Assembly: GCA_009829735.1 (NCBI GenBank)
Contig: CM020620.1
Location: 2,111,447 to 2,175,446, forward strand
Reading direction: 5' to 3'
Source: Pyropia yezoensis
Lineage: Eukaryota > Rhodophyta > Bangiophyceae > Bangiales > Bangiaceae
DNA length: 64,000 nt
Shown: positions 1-13,431 of the stretch, in pieces
Layout: each line of letters starts with the position of its first letter
Numbering within the stretch: the first letter of the stretch is position 1
Program-made: the position numbers and the translations under genes
Notes under the pieces: generated by a model
Seen by the model: the letters and a program-made list of their open reading frames with translations, nothing else
What the model was told of the DNA's origin: nothing
The model's database searches: none

Positions 1-59
1 CCGTACGTCAAGGTGCGCCCTCCCCTCCTGCGGGTGCTCCCGCACTGGGTAGGTAGATA

Positions 60-99
60 TAGGTACGAGGGGTGCTCGCCAGGGTCCCCCCCCCCCGCA

Positions 100-134
<35 letters not shown>

Positions 135-1425
135 CCGTCCGCGGGGGGGGGCCCCCGGGGGGGGAGGGGGGGGGGGGTGGCGCCGGGGAAACTCGTGGGG
201 AGGGGACTTGGGGGGAGGGGGGAAGGGAGCACCGCCGCCGCCGCGTCCCGCCGCCGTCCCACAACACCCCCCCCCCATCCCCCCCCGGCGGGGAGGTTGG
301 GCAGTCGCCCCCGCCACGCCGGGGGGGGGTCTCAACCACCTAGCTAGGTACCTGCGGCGCCTGCGGGGGACGGCGGTCTGGCCGCCGTCGGGAAAAGGGG
401 GGGGCCGGTGGCCTACCCCCTGCCTCCTCTCTCCACCCCCCCCCACTCCCGCCCCCCCCCCCCCCCCACCCCCACCCCCACCCCCACCCCCCCCTCGCCG
501 GGGGAGAGCACAAACAGCAGCACCACCGCCGTGCGGCCCCGTTGGCCACACCGTCGGCGTGCCGCGCAGGTGCATGGCGGGACACCGGCGGCGGGCGACA
601 GGACAAGAAAAAGGCAGAGCGTCCCCCTGCCACCCCCCCCCCCCCCGCCACGGCGCCGCCCGCCCCACACCCCCCCACCCCCAGGCCCCCCCCCTCCCCC
701 CCCCCCCACACGATTGCAGTCGTGTGCCACTGCTGCGGCCGGCCTCTGGTTGGACGCGCACCTTTGGGGCCAGCTCCCCCAAATCCCGATGCGGCCGACA
801 ACGTCCACGGGGCGGGGCGGGAGAGGGGGGGGGGGGCGGGGGCGGGGGACGTCCGGGCTGGCCCTCACTCGCATGAGCCCCCCCCCTCCCGCCCCCCTCT
901 CCCGGGATCCCCCCCTCCCACCGCCCACCCCACCGCCCAAACCCCCCTTCTACATACTACTAGCCTCTGCCGCACCGGCGGGCCCCGCTGCCGTGCCGGC
1001 AGCCGCCGCCCCTCCCTCCCCCCCCCCCTCCCCCCCCCCCCAACGGCCGCGGGCGGATGACCCGCAAGGCCGCGGCCGTCCCGTGTCCGTGCCGCAACGG
1101 GCGGACACGGTGTCTGCGGGGGGGGGAGCGCACCCCCCCCATTAGCACCACACCCCCCCCATGAGCACCACACCCCCCTACCCCGCTGCTCGGCTGACTT
1201 TGCGGGGGGGGGGGGGGGGGGGTGGGGGGTGGGGCGCGGTGCAAGGGGGGGAGAGGGGCGACCTCCATCCACCCCTTGCGCTGCCGCCCCACCCCCCGAT
1301 GGTCGCACAACGGCGTGGGGCGCCCCCGCCCTCCCCCACGCGCGTGCAACGGCCTTGGCCGTCGCCCCTCGTTGTGCTCAAAGAAGAGAGTACTCAAGAC
1401 GGCTAGGAGGGGGGGCGCCGGTAAG

Positions 1426-1459
<34 letters not shown>

Positions 1460-1760
1460 CGGGGGGGGGGGGGGGCCCGCGGGTGCGCCCCCCCCCCCCC
1501 GCCCGCCGCCGTTTTTTTCCAGCGCCGCCGCGGGGGGGGGGGGGGGGGGGGGGCTGCCCGCACCGGACCGGCGGCGTCGTCGGTGGTGGGCGGGGGAGCA
1601 AGGCCGGCCGCGCCGCCCGTGGCCGACGGGCCTTATCCTCCCTCCCCACGCTGCGTGCGTGCGGCGTTGCGCGTGGGGCCGGTCGACGGCGCACCCCCCC
1701 CCCCCCCCCCCCCCCCCCCCCGACGCCCCTCCGTCCCAAGGTCAGCAGCCCACCCGCCGC
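60..1760. repeat. C/G homopolymer and low-complexity region
   Basis: About 1.7 kb dominated by runs of 8-40 C or G, with short CA/CCA-rich stretches near 440-500. All six frames stay open for long distances because the sequence gives only Pro, Gly, Ala and Arg codons, so the long ORFs here carry no coding evidence. Strand preference alternates between C-rich and G-rich blocks, which could form G-quadruplexes. The lengths of such runs are unreliable in any assembly. Confidence 0.85.
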
Positions 1761-1777
1761 GGGCTTCCCCCCTGCCG

Positions 1778-3382
1778 ATGGTCGGGATGAGCTGCCTCCT
1801 CCGCCTGGGGCTGGGCGCCGCGGTGGCCGCCGCGGCGGTGGCCGCCGCCGCCGCGGCCGCGGCGGTGGGTGCGGCGGCGGCACGCCCCCTGGCGGTGCCC
1901 GTCGCGGCGCCGGTTCTGGTCGGCTTCCACGGGGACACCCTCGGCAACGCGGAGATTGGTCACGGCTGCGACTGGCCGGGCGTCAACGACTGTGGGGAGG
2001 TGGCGAGCGCCGCTCTGGCTGACTGCGTCGCCACGTGCAACGCGGAGAGTGCGTGCACGCACTTTGTGTTCCACGCCCCCGGGGGGCGGTGCTACCTCAA
2101 GGCCCGCCCTGTGACGGCGGCGGAGGCAGCCCTGCGGTGGGAAGACGCCGACACCGTTACCTGCGGGCTGCTCCACGAGCGTCTTCAACCGGCGACACGC
2201 CTTGTGGCGCGCGAAGAGCTGGATGACGATGACGATGACGATGTGGTCGTGACGACGCCGACGCCGTCGCCTGCCCCCAGCCCTGCAGGGTTTCATGGGG
2301 CCACCCTCGGCAACGCCGTGGTCGGGCACAACTGCGACTGGCCAGGCGTGAACGACTTCGTGGACGGGTCCGCCACGTCCCCGTCCCACTGCCTCTCGTA
2401 TTGCAACATGTACCAGGCATGCACCCACTTTGTGTACGTCATCACGGTTGGCAGCAGCGGGTGGTGCTTCCTCAAGGGCGGGCAGGTGACGGCGGAGGAG
2501 GCCACCCTTTGGAGCCCAAGCAGTACCACCTACACCTGCGGGCTGCTACCCGAGCGGCTCGTGCCGACTCCGTCACCCGCTGCTACCCCCACTGCTACCC
2601 CCACGGTTGCGCAGCTCGCGCCGACACCGTCACCCACTGCTGCTCCCACCCAGGCCTCGCCCCTGGACGACCCCTCCGACGCGAGCCCTACCACGACTCC
2701 CGCCCTCGACAACCCATCCGACACCCCTAGCAACAAGACGACGACGTGCAACGTCCACAAGGAGGACTGCGAGGACACGAAAGCCGCCATCGCAAGCCGC
2801 TACCTCAACAAACGATGCCTGCCGCGGAAAGGGAACGGCCTTCTCGCCATGTCCGCAGCCGCCCTCGAAGACGCCTTCGCCGCCATTGAGGCGTACGACT
2901 GCTGTGTGCGGGACGACGACCGGGCCAAGCTCCTGTCTGTGGCGCTGCTCCTCGTGGTCAGTGACACTTGCGTGGCGTTGGACGCGGCGCCCCTGCCGAC
3001 GCAGACGGTCACTGCCGGCCCCACCAACAGCACTACAGTTGAGAGCCCTCAGAACGAACCAGATGTGCCCCCCGTCGACCTGACAATCAACGCCTTTGGC
3101 GCGCTCGGCGTCCTTTCGGGGGACCTGGCCATGGGGGCGACTGCAACGACGCAGACCAGCCGTCGGCAAGTAGGAGCCAAGGCCAGGAACTCTGTCACTC
3201 TGGATGTATCAAACTACGAGGACCCTCATCAGCGTGCCTGCTGTCACGACAACTTCACGTACGACAATCAAGGCTGCTGCGCCGGCTGGTGCTGGCACTT
3301 GGCGGACATTATGCCCTTCTTCACCCTCAAGATGTGCTGCTCTGATTACCTCACCCCCTTTGAGCTGACCTGTCCGGCATAG
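1778..3382 (+). CDS. Secreted protein with two PAN/Apple-like modules
   Basis: 534 residues from the ATG at 1778; a second in-frame ATG lies three codons later. The frame is open upstream only through low-complexity DNA, so the start is placed where an Ala-rich hydrophobic signal segment begins (residues 5-38). Two copies of a PAN-like module follow (about 49-131 and 171-256), each opening with GFHG.TLGN and sharing CDWPGVND, ACTHFV and a C.LK motif. PAN modules bind carbohydrate or protein outside the cell. An acidic Asp run and Pro/Thr-rich linkers separate the modules. The rest has several Cys and ends in a Cys-rich block (about 488-532) with three CC pairs that I do not recognise. The protein is probably secreted or attached to the wall; its ligand is unknown. 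Confidence 0.8.
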   Translation: MVGMSCLLRLGLGAAVAAAAVAAAAAAAAVGAAAARPLAVPVAAPVLVGFHGDTLGNAEIGHGCDWPGVNDCGEVASAALADCVATCNAESACTHFVFHAPGGRCYLKARPVTAAEAALRWEDADTVTCGLLHERLQPATRLVAREELDDDDDDDVVVTTPTPSPAPSPAGFHGATLGNAVVGHNCDWPGVNDFVDGSATSPSHCLSYCNMYQACTHFVYVITVGSSGWCFLKGGQVTAEEATLWSPSSTTYTCGLLPERLVPTPSPAATPTATPTVAQLAPTPSPTAAPTQASPLDDPSDASPTTTPALDNPSDTPSNKTTTCNVHKEDCEDTKAAIASRYLNKRCLPRKGNGLLAMSAAALEDAFAAIEAYDCCVRDDDRAKLLSVALLLVVSDTCVALDAAPLPTQTVTAGPTNSTTVESPQNEPDVPPVDLTINAFGALGVLSGDLAMGATATTQTSRRQVGAKARNSVTLDVSNYEDPHQRACCHDNFTYDNQGCCAGWCWHLADIMPFFTLKMCCSDYLTPFELTCPA

Positions 3383-4760
3383 TGTAAGGGAAGTCGGTTG
3401 GGGGTGCGGCGGCCAACGCGGGAGGCACCGACGGAGCAACCGTCGTGCCGGGTCGCGTGGGTGAGGTACGCATCGCCAGGCCGCCGCCAGTGCCGCTGGC
3501 GAAAGGGCTTAACGCGTCAACGGTGAGACCTCCATCACAGGGTGAGAGTGTGCGGCAGTGACGCGGGGCGCGGTCATTCTGCCCGGCTTTTCCGGCCTCG
3601 CTGCAGGCGGGGTGGGTGAGGTTCGCCAAGGAGGTACAGATGCTATGAAAAAAGTAGCCGTCCAAGTAAGGACGGGCGTTACCGGTGTTTCAAAAAGCAA
3701 CTGGTGCTCCCTGGCCCAGTGGTGACGGCGTCCGGCGCGCGGTGGCCGATACGGCCGGCGCGCGGTGGCCGATACGGCCGGCGCGCTGTGGCCGATACGG
3801 CCGGCGCTGGCGGTCGGGGGTTGGCGGACAGGGTGGTCGGTTGCTGGGGGGAGGCGACACGCCGCCAAGGACGGGGTGGCGCAGGGGCCAGGCCGCCCGC
3901 TGCGGGGCAGCCGCAAGCCGACAGGCCGTGGCCACACGGCGGCCGCCGTCGCCGCCGCCACAGGCGCCGCTGGCCGCCGCCACCGCCGCCGCGGGGTGAG
4001 GCCGCCCCCCGCCGCGGACGTGTGGCCGCCCGCCACCGCCGCCTGGGCGTGGCCGCCGCCGCTGCCGCGGGCGGGCGGCGGCAACGGCGGCGACGGCGGC
4101 AGCGGCAGGCAGAAAGAGAGGAACTTGGGGGCGGGGGGGACGCACCCCCCCGCCTCCGCCCCACCTTGCTCACCCGGCCATGCGGTCGTGGCAGCGGCGG
4201 CGGCAGCGGCCGCAGCTGCGGCGGCAGCGCCTGCGGCGGCGGCGGCGGAGGCTGCGGCGGCGGCGGCAACGCGGTAGGAAAGAAGCCACGGACGCAGACA
4301 GGGAGGCCGCTGCGGGGAAGGGTGCCCGTGGTGAAAGACGAGGGCGGGGCGGGGGGGGGCGTTGGGGAGCAGTAGCGGATGCCAGCGGAGTCCAGAGCGG
4401 GGCAGGTGGTTGGGGGTGGCTGCAATCCCAGCCCCATGCGGGAAGTACGTTAGTACAGTACAGTCATACGGTTGGGTAAACCGCTGTCCCCACGGCTCCA
4501 CCCGGCCGGACCTCGTCATCATGACCAGGTGAAGGTCCGGCTGAGTTCCCCGCTTGGGATGCGCGGTGGCGAGACGCAGTCCGCTCTAGGGACGCGAGTG
4601 GGTCTCGCGCCCTCTCCGCCTCCCGCTGACCACCCCTCCCCCCCCTCGCCCCCGCCCCCCCCTGCCAATGCCCTCTCCACAGACCAGCGGCGGCTCGACG
4701 GGTAGCCCGGCCTGGGCGCGCAGCTGCCGCCTCTACCCACGCCCGCCCGCCCAGCCTGTC
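3383..4760. other. GC-rich interval with no supported gene
   Basis: About 1.4 kb of GCC/GCG-rich DNA. Long ORFs occur on both strands but translate to Arg/Pro/Ala/Gly low complexity. Near 4180-4280 there is a (CGG)n-like stretch. It holds one clear tandem repeat (3732-3800). Confidence 0.6.
3732..3800. repeat. 23-bp tandem repeat, three copies
   Basis: Three consecutive 23-bp units of the form CCGGCGCG(C/T)GGTGGCC..., each ending GATACGG. The third differs by one base, and a partial fourth copy begins at 3801. Each unit contains GGCC palindromes. Confidence 0.9.
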
Positions 4761-4877
4761 CGTGCCTACCGCAAACCAGAGCACTACATGGCTGGGCCGC
4801 GGACGTGACAGGGCGAGGCCGCTCCGCTTCCCGGGCCGACGGGGAGCGCCGCCTCCACCCGCGCCCCGAAGTGGGGG

Positions 4878-5302
4878 ATGTGCGCTCCCGCCGGCGGCGG
4901 CGGGGGCGTGTGGGTGCAGGTCAACCGGGCGTCCCCCACCGGGATGGTCGAGGCAATGGACCCGGCCACCGGCGCGGCCACCCGCCTCTTTGATCTCCCC
5001 CCCGCCAGTGACGACACGCAGGTGCGGCGGCGCCGTGCGGGTGCCCGGTTGGGCCATCCTCTCCAGCGGCGGCTGCGGGGACCCCACCCGGTGGACGTGC
5101 AACAAGGTGATGGCGGTGGACGTGGCGTCTGCGGCGGTGGTGCACCGCATCCACTCCCAGAACAGTGGGGGGTCGGGCGGCCTTATGCTGCCGGGGGGGG
5201 CACCCAACGTGGACCTCACCCGCGTCTGCTTTTCGTCCGAAGCAAATCAGTGCAACAGAGACGGGGAGGTGGACGTGCTGTCGTCGCTGAAAGGCCGTGG
5301 CG
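4878..5302 (+). pseudogene. Frameshifted beta-propeller-like protein remnant
   Basis: Two adjacent plus-strand segments in different frames read like one protein. The first (4878-5021) ends near LFDLPPASDDTQ and includes a DPATGAATRLFDLP-type strand. The second (from 5035) carries CNKVMAVDVASAAVVHRI and later NRDGEVDVLS. The 'value, identity, DxxSG' rhythm resembles a PQQ/WD-type propeller blade, but I cannot name a family. A +1 shift between 5021 and 5035 is needed to join them, so this is either a very short intron, a sequencing indel or a decayed gene. Pro/Ala repeats follow. Confidence 0.35.
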
Positions 5303-5983
5303 GCGTGCCAACGCGACAGCCTCCGCCGCCGCAGACGCCGCCGCCGCAGCCGCCGCCGCCCGCCGCGGAGGCCGCGCCCTCCAAAGGGGTGCCCACCGAG
5401 GGCGTGCAGTGGGGATTGCCATCTAGGGCGCGCTCTCCAAGACAGCGGGGGGGGCACAACAAAAACAAACCTGGACCAGCGGGGGGGCGGCGGGCGTCGT
5501 AGGGGTGTGGGTGGGGGGGCTCGGGGAAGTTGGCGGGCCTCTGAAAGGAACGACATGGCTATCTGAACGCGCGTGAAACTTAGTCCAATGACCCGAGCGC
5601 TTAAAAACGTACTAACCAGCATCCAATGAGTCAAGTACTGTTGAGGTTCGACCGACCTGGATGTATGCGCGCGCTACTCCTGCGTTACAGACTCTTCGCC
5701 ATCTGACTGCTGGCGCTTAGCTTCCGCTTGTGCGTCGCCTGGGCTTGTCGCTTTACGTGGCGCATGCCTGCGTGCTGAGTTTTTGCCGGCCGTCACACCC
5801 TTGTTCTTCGCGCGCTCTTTGTTGTCTCTCGTTTGCGCTGGCCGACGCTTGACGCAGGGGAGCCTGCTTGGCCTGCTGCTTTTGTTCGCGACCGGTGCAC
5901 ATGCAGCCTACGCTCTCCCATCTGTCCGCTCTGAACGGTTGCGCACTGTGACTTTCAACTCCGGCGTTGCTGCCCTTGCCATC

Positions 5984-8983
<3,000 letters not shown>

Positions 8984-9221
8984 GGAATGTGTGGGGGGAT
9001 GGGCACTGGTCGCATTTGGCATGCGTGAGCTGCCTGCTAGCGTGAGTCCGCTGCCCGTCGAACGATGTGTATGAGCTTGCCTCAGGGCTGTGTTGATGCG
9101 CCTGTTGGCATCAGACGCGTTGCACTCTTGGTTAGGCGTCCCGAAAGAAGTACCCCTGCGTCTCGTGTGACGGCCACCCAGTCTTCGCGAACGCCGACCC
9201 TCGTTTAGCTTCGCGAACCAC
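8984..9221. other. Short intergenic spacer between convergent genes
   Basis: 238 bp between the RTF1 stop and the minus-strand reductase stop. No conserved element is recognised. Confidence 0.6.
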
Positions 9222-10100
9222 TCAAAAGAACTTGCTCCACCCCCACACCACCACATCGTCATCCACCAGCACCTCACGAGTCGCCTTCATCCGCCCCGTG
9301 ACCAGGACATACTGCTCCAGCGCGTCCCAGCCATGCCCCGCCAGGGAGAAACCCTTATAATGCCCCGCGGCGGCCACCACGTGGCGCATCTTGGGGATCA
9401 GGTCACAGTCGAGGGCACTGACCCAGGGGCCCGTCAGGAACGGCCCACCACCGGCCTCCAATACCCCATTGACGGCGGCGAGGGCGTCTTCCAGCGCCCC
9501 CACACGCGCCGCCTCCTCCTTCGCCTCCTTGTTCTTCATCAACCGCGCAAAGGCGCCAAAAACGCCACCAACCGCGTTCACCGCGGACGCGTCGGCCGAC
9601 GCAAGAGGAGAGAGAAGGGAGCGCGCACCCGAGTCCGTCCCAAGGGTGTCCACGTACTCGACAATCTCCGCAGAATCGGTCAGTGTGCGGCCGTCGTGGA
9701 CAAAGACGGGGGTGCTGCCGGCTTCGGTGATGGCGAGAAACGAGGCGGGCTTGTTGGACAGGTCCACCGGAACAACGTCCACCTTGACCCCTTTCAGGTT
9801 GGCCGCCAGCAGCGCCTTGAGCGAAAACGGGCAGTCCCCGACGCACTTCCCGTCGGGGCCAGCCTTGACGTACAAGACGCCCGTGGCCGATGGCGCGCCA
9901 ACGGCAGACATGGTGGCAGCTGACCGCCAGCCAGGAAGGGAGCGAGCAACAGCCTCACGCTGCGGCTGTGTCGCCACAGGAAGAGGGGAACCAAACGCCC
10001 GCCGCAGGGGCGATGGCCGGGACGATGCACCGCTGCCTCGCAGGCTGCCGACGGCGGCAGCGGCCAGCAGCGGGGCGGGGCTAAAAGCGAGGAAGCTCAT
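9222..10100 (-). CDS. DHAR: Dehydroascorbate reductase (GST superfamily), probably plastid-targeted
   Basis: 292 residues from the ATG at 10100-10098. The enzyme reduces dehydroascorbate to ascorbate with glutathione in the ascorbate-glutathione cycle. The core begins near the inner ATG at 9911-9909 (229 residues, the usual soluble length). It shows the active-site loop GKCVGDCPFSLKALL with the catalytic Cys in CPFS, followed by VDVVPVDLSNKP and the cis-Pro segment STPVFVHDGRTLTDSAEIVEYV of a thioredoxin-fold N-domain. The all-helical C-domain contains SALDCDLIPKMRHVVAAAGHYKG, matching the plant LAPKLYHLEVALGHFK region. The first 63 residues are rich in Ala, Ser, Pro and Arg, as in a transit peptide. 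The two ATGs could give plastid and cytosolic forms. Confidence 0.88.
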   Translation of the reverse strand: MSFLAFSPAPLLAAAAVGSLRGSGASSRPSPLRRAFGSPLPVATQPQREAVARSLPGWRSAATMSAVGAPSATGVLYVKAGPDGKCVGDCPFSLKALLAANLKGVKVDVVPVDLSNKPASFLAITEAGSTPVFVHDGRTLTDSAEIVEYVDTLGTDSGARSLLSPLASADASAVNAVGGVFGAFARLMKNKEAKEEAARVGALEDALAAVNGVLEAGGGPFLTGPWVSALDCDLIPKMRHVVAAAGHYKGFSLAGHGWDALEQYVLVTGRMKATREVLVDDDVVVWGWSKFF

Positions 10101-10594
10101 CCAGGGCCTGTATGGGGCGCGCAGGGGACAAGAAAAAAAATAGTGGCACAGCCTTGTTAGGCCGGGCAGCCGAGTTGGGCGTCGAACAAAGCACAACGGT
10201 CGCAGAGGGGGTGCGCCCAAATGGACGAAACGGAGGGATGCGCGGTACTGTGTTGGGTAGCGGCGCTCTGCCGGGAGGTCCGTGCGGTCTGCACGAGCCT
10301 AGGAGTGGTGGCTATGTGCATACGGCGCGCCACGTGGCGTACAGGCATTGGGTACCAGCAGTACGCTGCACACACGAACGATCAGCAGTGGATCACCACT
10401 TCCCCGACTGCGGATCGTCTTCGTCCTCACGCAACCACACTCATTGGCACAACGCGAGCACGCGAACGGATGGTTTTTTGTTCTGCACAGGCGTCGCACC
10501 TCGTATCGCTCGACTCACACAATCCCCTCGTCTCCCTCACGCACAGTGTCCACAGCTGCGACAGATGGCTGCCCAAACCCCCCCACCTGACGCC
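10101..10594. other. Intergenic region, no supported feature
   Basis: About 500 bp between the reductase 5' end and the 3' end of the next minus-strand gene. Short ORFs on both strands show no protein-like character. The stretch next to 10101 is the likely reductase promoter and leader. Confidence 0.5.
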
Positions 10595-11646
10595 CTAGAT
10601 GCATTCATCTGGGTCCTTGGCCGTGTTGCACACAGCCGACCCCGCCATTAATGTCGTGCAGCAGTACTCAACGCAGCCAGCCCCGTAGTAGAGAAATTCC
10701 CTGCACCAAGCAAGCCAAGCCTCACCCGTCTCCGTCTCCTCCTGCACCGCAAGCTGATCCTCAAAGAACAAGGGCAACACCGTGTCCTGTCGGGCCGTAG
10801 TCGGCACCGAACAGGGGAGTTTCCGGGACCCATGGTGGACGCGTGTGCCACCGCCGGTGTGGCAACAGCGGTGGCGCGCGCAGCAGACGTGCCGCTGAGC
10901 CCCACCGTCGCATGCCGCTCCTCCCGGTGCCCCAGCTCCCGCGCGGTCGAAGAGTTGAGAGAGAGCATGGCTGCAAGCAGTGCCCTCCGCTGCAATGCCT
11001 GCACCGTAATTCTGTCCCGTACCGCCACCCGCAGCGGCAGCGGCTTGACCCGGAAGCTGTTGGCGGGCTGGGTTGCCAGGCTAAGCGGTGGCGACACGAG
11101 GAGGTTCTCGTGTGTAGCACACAGCAGCACCTGGTCGGTGTCATTGGCGGTGCCCCGGCAGCAGCGGCGCCACTTCTGCAAGCCACACGCGGTGGGGTCA
11201 TCCAGGGTAGACTGGCGAACAAAGTCCAAGCAGCGACCACGTCTATGAAGAGTCTGCATAATCGTTCGATACAAGGAGATGGCCAATGTCATGGAGAGCG
11301 ATGAGTTCCGCTGGGTGTTGATTTCCACCTCGTACTGTAGGTTGCTCGCCCTCTCTGCGTCCATCAGCTCGTCCATCGACACACCGAGCGTGCTGTACGT
11401 CGCCAAGAACGACAGGACTCTCAGGTCGAGCATCAAGGGAAAGAGTACCTTGGCGGCGACAGGCGGGCCAGTGTCGGGCGGCCGTGCGGCGCCAGCTGCG
11501 GCGCCAGCGCGGCCCACCGTCTTGGCATGGAGCTGCGGTGCTCGTACTCGGGTGCCGGACGCGCTCCCACAAGATGCCGCCGTCAGCAGTAGCAGCGTCA
11601 CGACTACGGACAATGCAGAGACCAATCCGCATCCGGGGGGGACCAT
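10595..11646 (-). CDS. Hypothetical secreted Cys-containing protein, frame interrupted
   Basis: The ATG at 11646 opens a signal peptide (MVPPGC, a hydrophobic LSVVVTLLLLTA core, then small residues). The mature part has no domain I recognise; it contains isolated Cys (RGRCLDFVRQ, TACGLQKWRRCCRG, VLLCATHEN) and NSS/NDT N-glycosylation sites. The frame continues to a stop at 10648, but its last 55 residues become Arg/Cys low complexity. From about 10807 a different frame reads a well-formed end (PLFFEDQLAVQEETETGEAW, then CREFLYYGAGCVEYCC) to a stop at 10595. I infer either an intron or a one-base indel near 10810-10830. Function unknown; probably extracellular. Confidence 0.5.
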
Positions 11647-13431
11647 CTTGGCAGCCGCTACAGAGCACGGGCGGCGGACAGTATCCAGGGACAGGGAAGG
11701 CGGTGGGTCACCCCAAACACAGCCGGCGCACGCGGCGGCCACTGGCACACCGCGGTGCCGGTACCCCCGCCGCCCAAAGAACCCCGAAAGGTCTGCAAGA
11801 AGCATCCTGGGCTACCCACATCCAGACGGATGGACAACCTCATATGCGAGCGACGCAGTTGCACGGGGCGCAAGCAACAGTTCCTACAGCGGACCCTGAG
11901 GCCCCCAAGCGACAAGGCGAGACGACCACAAGCAAGCACGCGACAGCTACGAGCACCCACCGAGCTCTGAGATGAGACTGCGCGGTGCCCGGCAGGGGTA
12001 ACATGCTGGCGTACTCATAGTGCAGCATGGGGATGATGAGCCACTTCCGGCTGGGAGAGCCCCGCACTCACACACCCACAGTGAACCGCGTAGGTGGTAA
12101 GCGAGGCGACCAGCAAGCGGCGGGGGAGGAGGGGCGGGGCCATCCATTGGGAGAGGCGGCGGGGATGCCAGCCGGGCAACATGGCAGGACGAGTAAGCGG
12201 AGCGAGCTGCGGCGTCAGCCATCAGAAGCGCCCAGGCCAGCGCCCAGGTCAGCGCCCAAAGGGGAGCGTCCGGGGCGCCGTCATGCCGCATCACCATCCA
12301 TGTGGACGACCGTACCCAAAGCAGCGCCCATGGAAGAGGCAGGCAGACTCACAGTGTGACGCGTCAACCTTCCGCCCTCTCTCCAGCTGGGAAGTCGGCT
12401 CAGTCAGCTTCCCAGAGACTCCCCTCGCCGCGTCGTCTCTCTAACCTTGACACGAAACGGACTATTCTGCACAACGACTCTCTCTTTTAGCTACGTGGCA
12501 GCTTTCCTTCTCACATTGCAGCTTGTTTTTCGTGATTGTTAGGGTAAGGCTTACGTGCAAGCATGCAGAAACCGCGAGTCAACAGTGGTGCACAACATTC
12601 CCGAGCAGCTCCCGTCATCAGTTTTCCAGACTCTCATCCTTCAGAATCCCTGAACGGTTCTCAAAACAATTCGGAGAATGTGCGTCGGTCATTCTTCTTT
12701 GTGTTTTCTCTCGGGACCCTCGAACAACTCGCAGAACTATTCAACTCTTTAGTTGAAATGTCTAAAGTTATTTCAAAAGAATTATCTGGTTAAGTTGCTG
12801 TCCAAGACGATGTCAACGTTTAGTTGAATGGGTGATCTGGATTATACTCTTCGTTATCTTCGGTTTCTCAGCCGTTCTGCATTACTTTTTTTGAATAGAG
12901 TCTCGCACGCCAAAGTGACACACTTTTCTTGCGTTCCCGCCGCCCACCCGTCCCCATCCTTTTTCATGTGCCGGGGCGCTCGCCCCCGTGTGCGGCCTCA
13001 TCCGCTAACGATGGGGCCGAGCGCTGAGTGCGGCCGCCCCTGCCCGCCCATCAATCTGACCGGGATCGACTACGGCGCCTGCCGTCTCGACAACGTGGCG
13101 TCGCCCTTGGTGGGGGGTGGACCCCCCGTCGAAAGGCTCCTCGCTCCGGGCGACGATGGACCGCTGCGGTGGGCTTTCCACGGGCGGTCACCCTGGGATC
13201 TGTGGCCCCCTACTGGACCAACGTGGAGCCGGTGCCGCCGTTGCATGGACACCCTCCCTCCCTCGTGGCTGGTTCAACCAGACGGGCCGCGCGTCCCTGT
13301 GCGGTATCCGGCCCGCTGACGTCGTCGCCTCGGTGAGGCGGTCGGCGCTACGTCGTAGGGCACCCCACCCGCCTGGCCCTGCTTGGCGGCGTGCGGCACC
13401 GGTTACCCCCACCACTGCGCCGTCCCCGTCA
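11647..13431. other. Intergenic region with an AT-richer core
   Basis: No convincing gene. The first 600 bp are GC-rich with short ORFs; 12430-12930 is clearly less GC-rich than its surroundings. A frame beginning at the ATG at 13011 and ending near 13319 has balanced composition and could be an exon or N-terminal piece of the gene that follows, in another frame. Confidence 0.4.

Noticed and set aside
13..1883. Many long ORFs on both strands
   Set aside because: Pro/Gly/Ala/Arg translations of C/G homopolymers; no domain or start context.
5783..5983. Signal-peptide-like extension in frame with RTF1
   Set aside because: It begins with a non-ATG codon and would put a secretion signal on a nuclear factor; the conserved RTF1 N-terminus starts at 5984.
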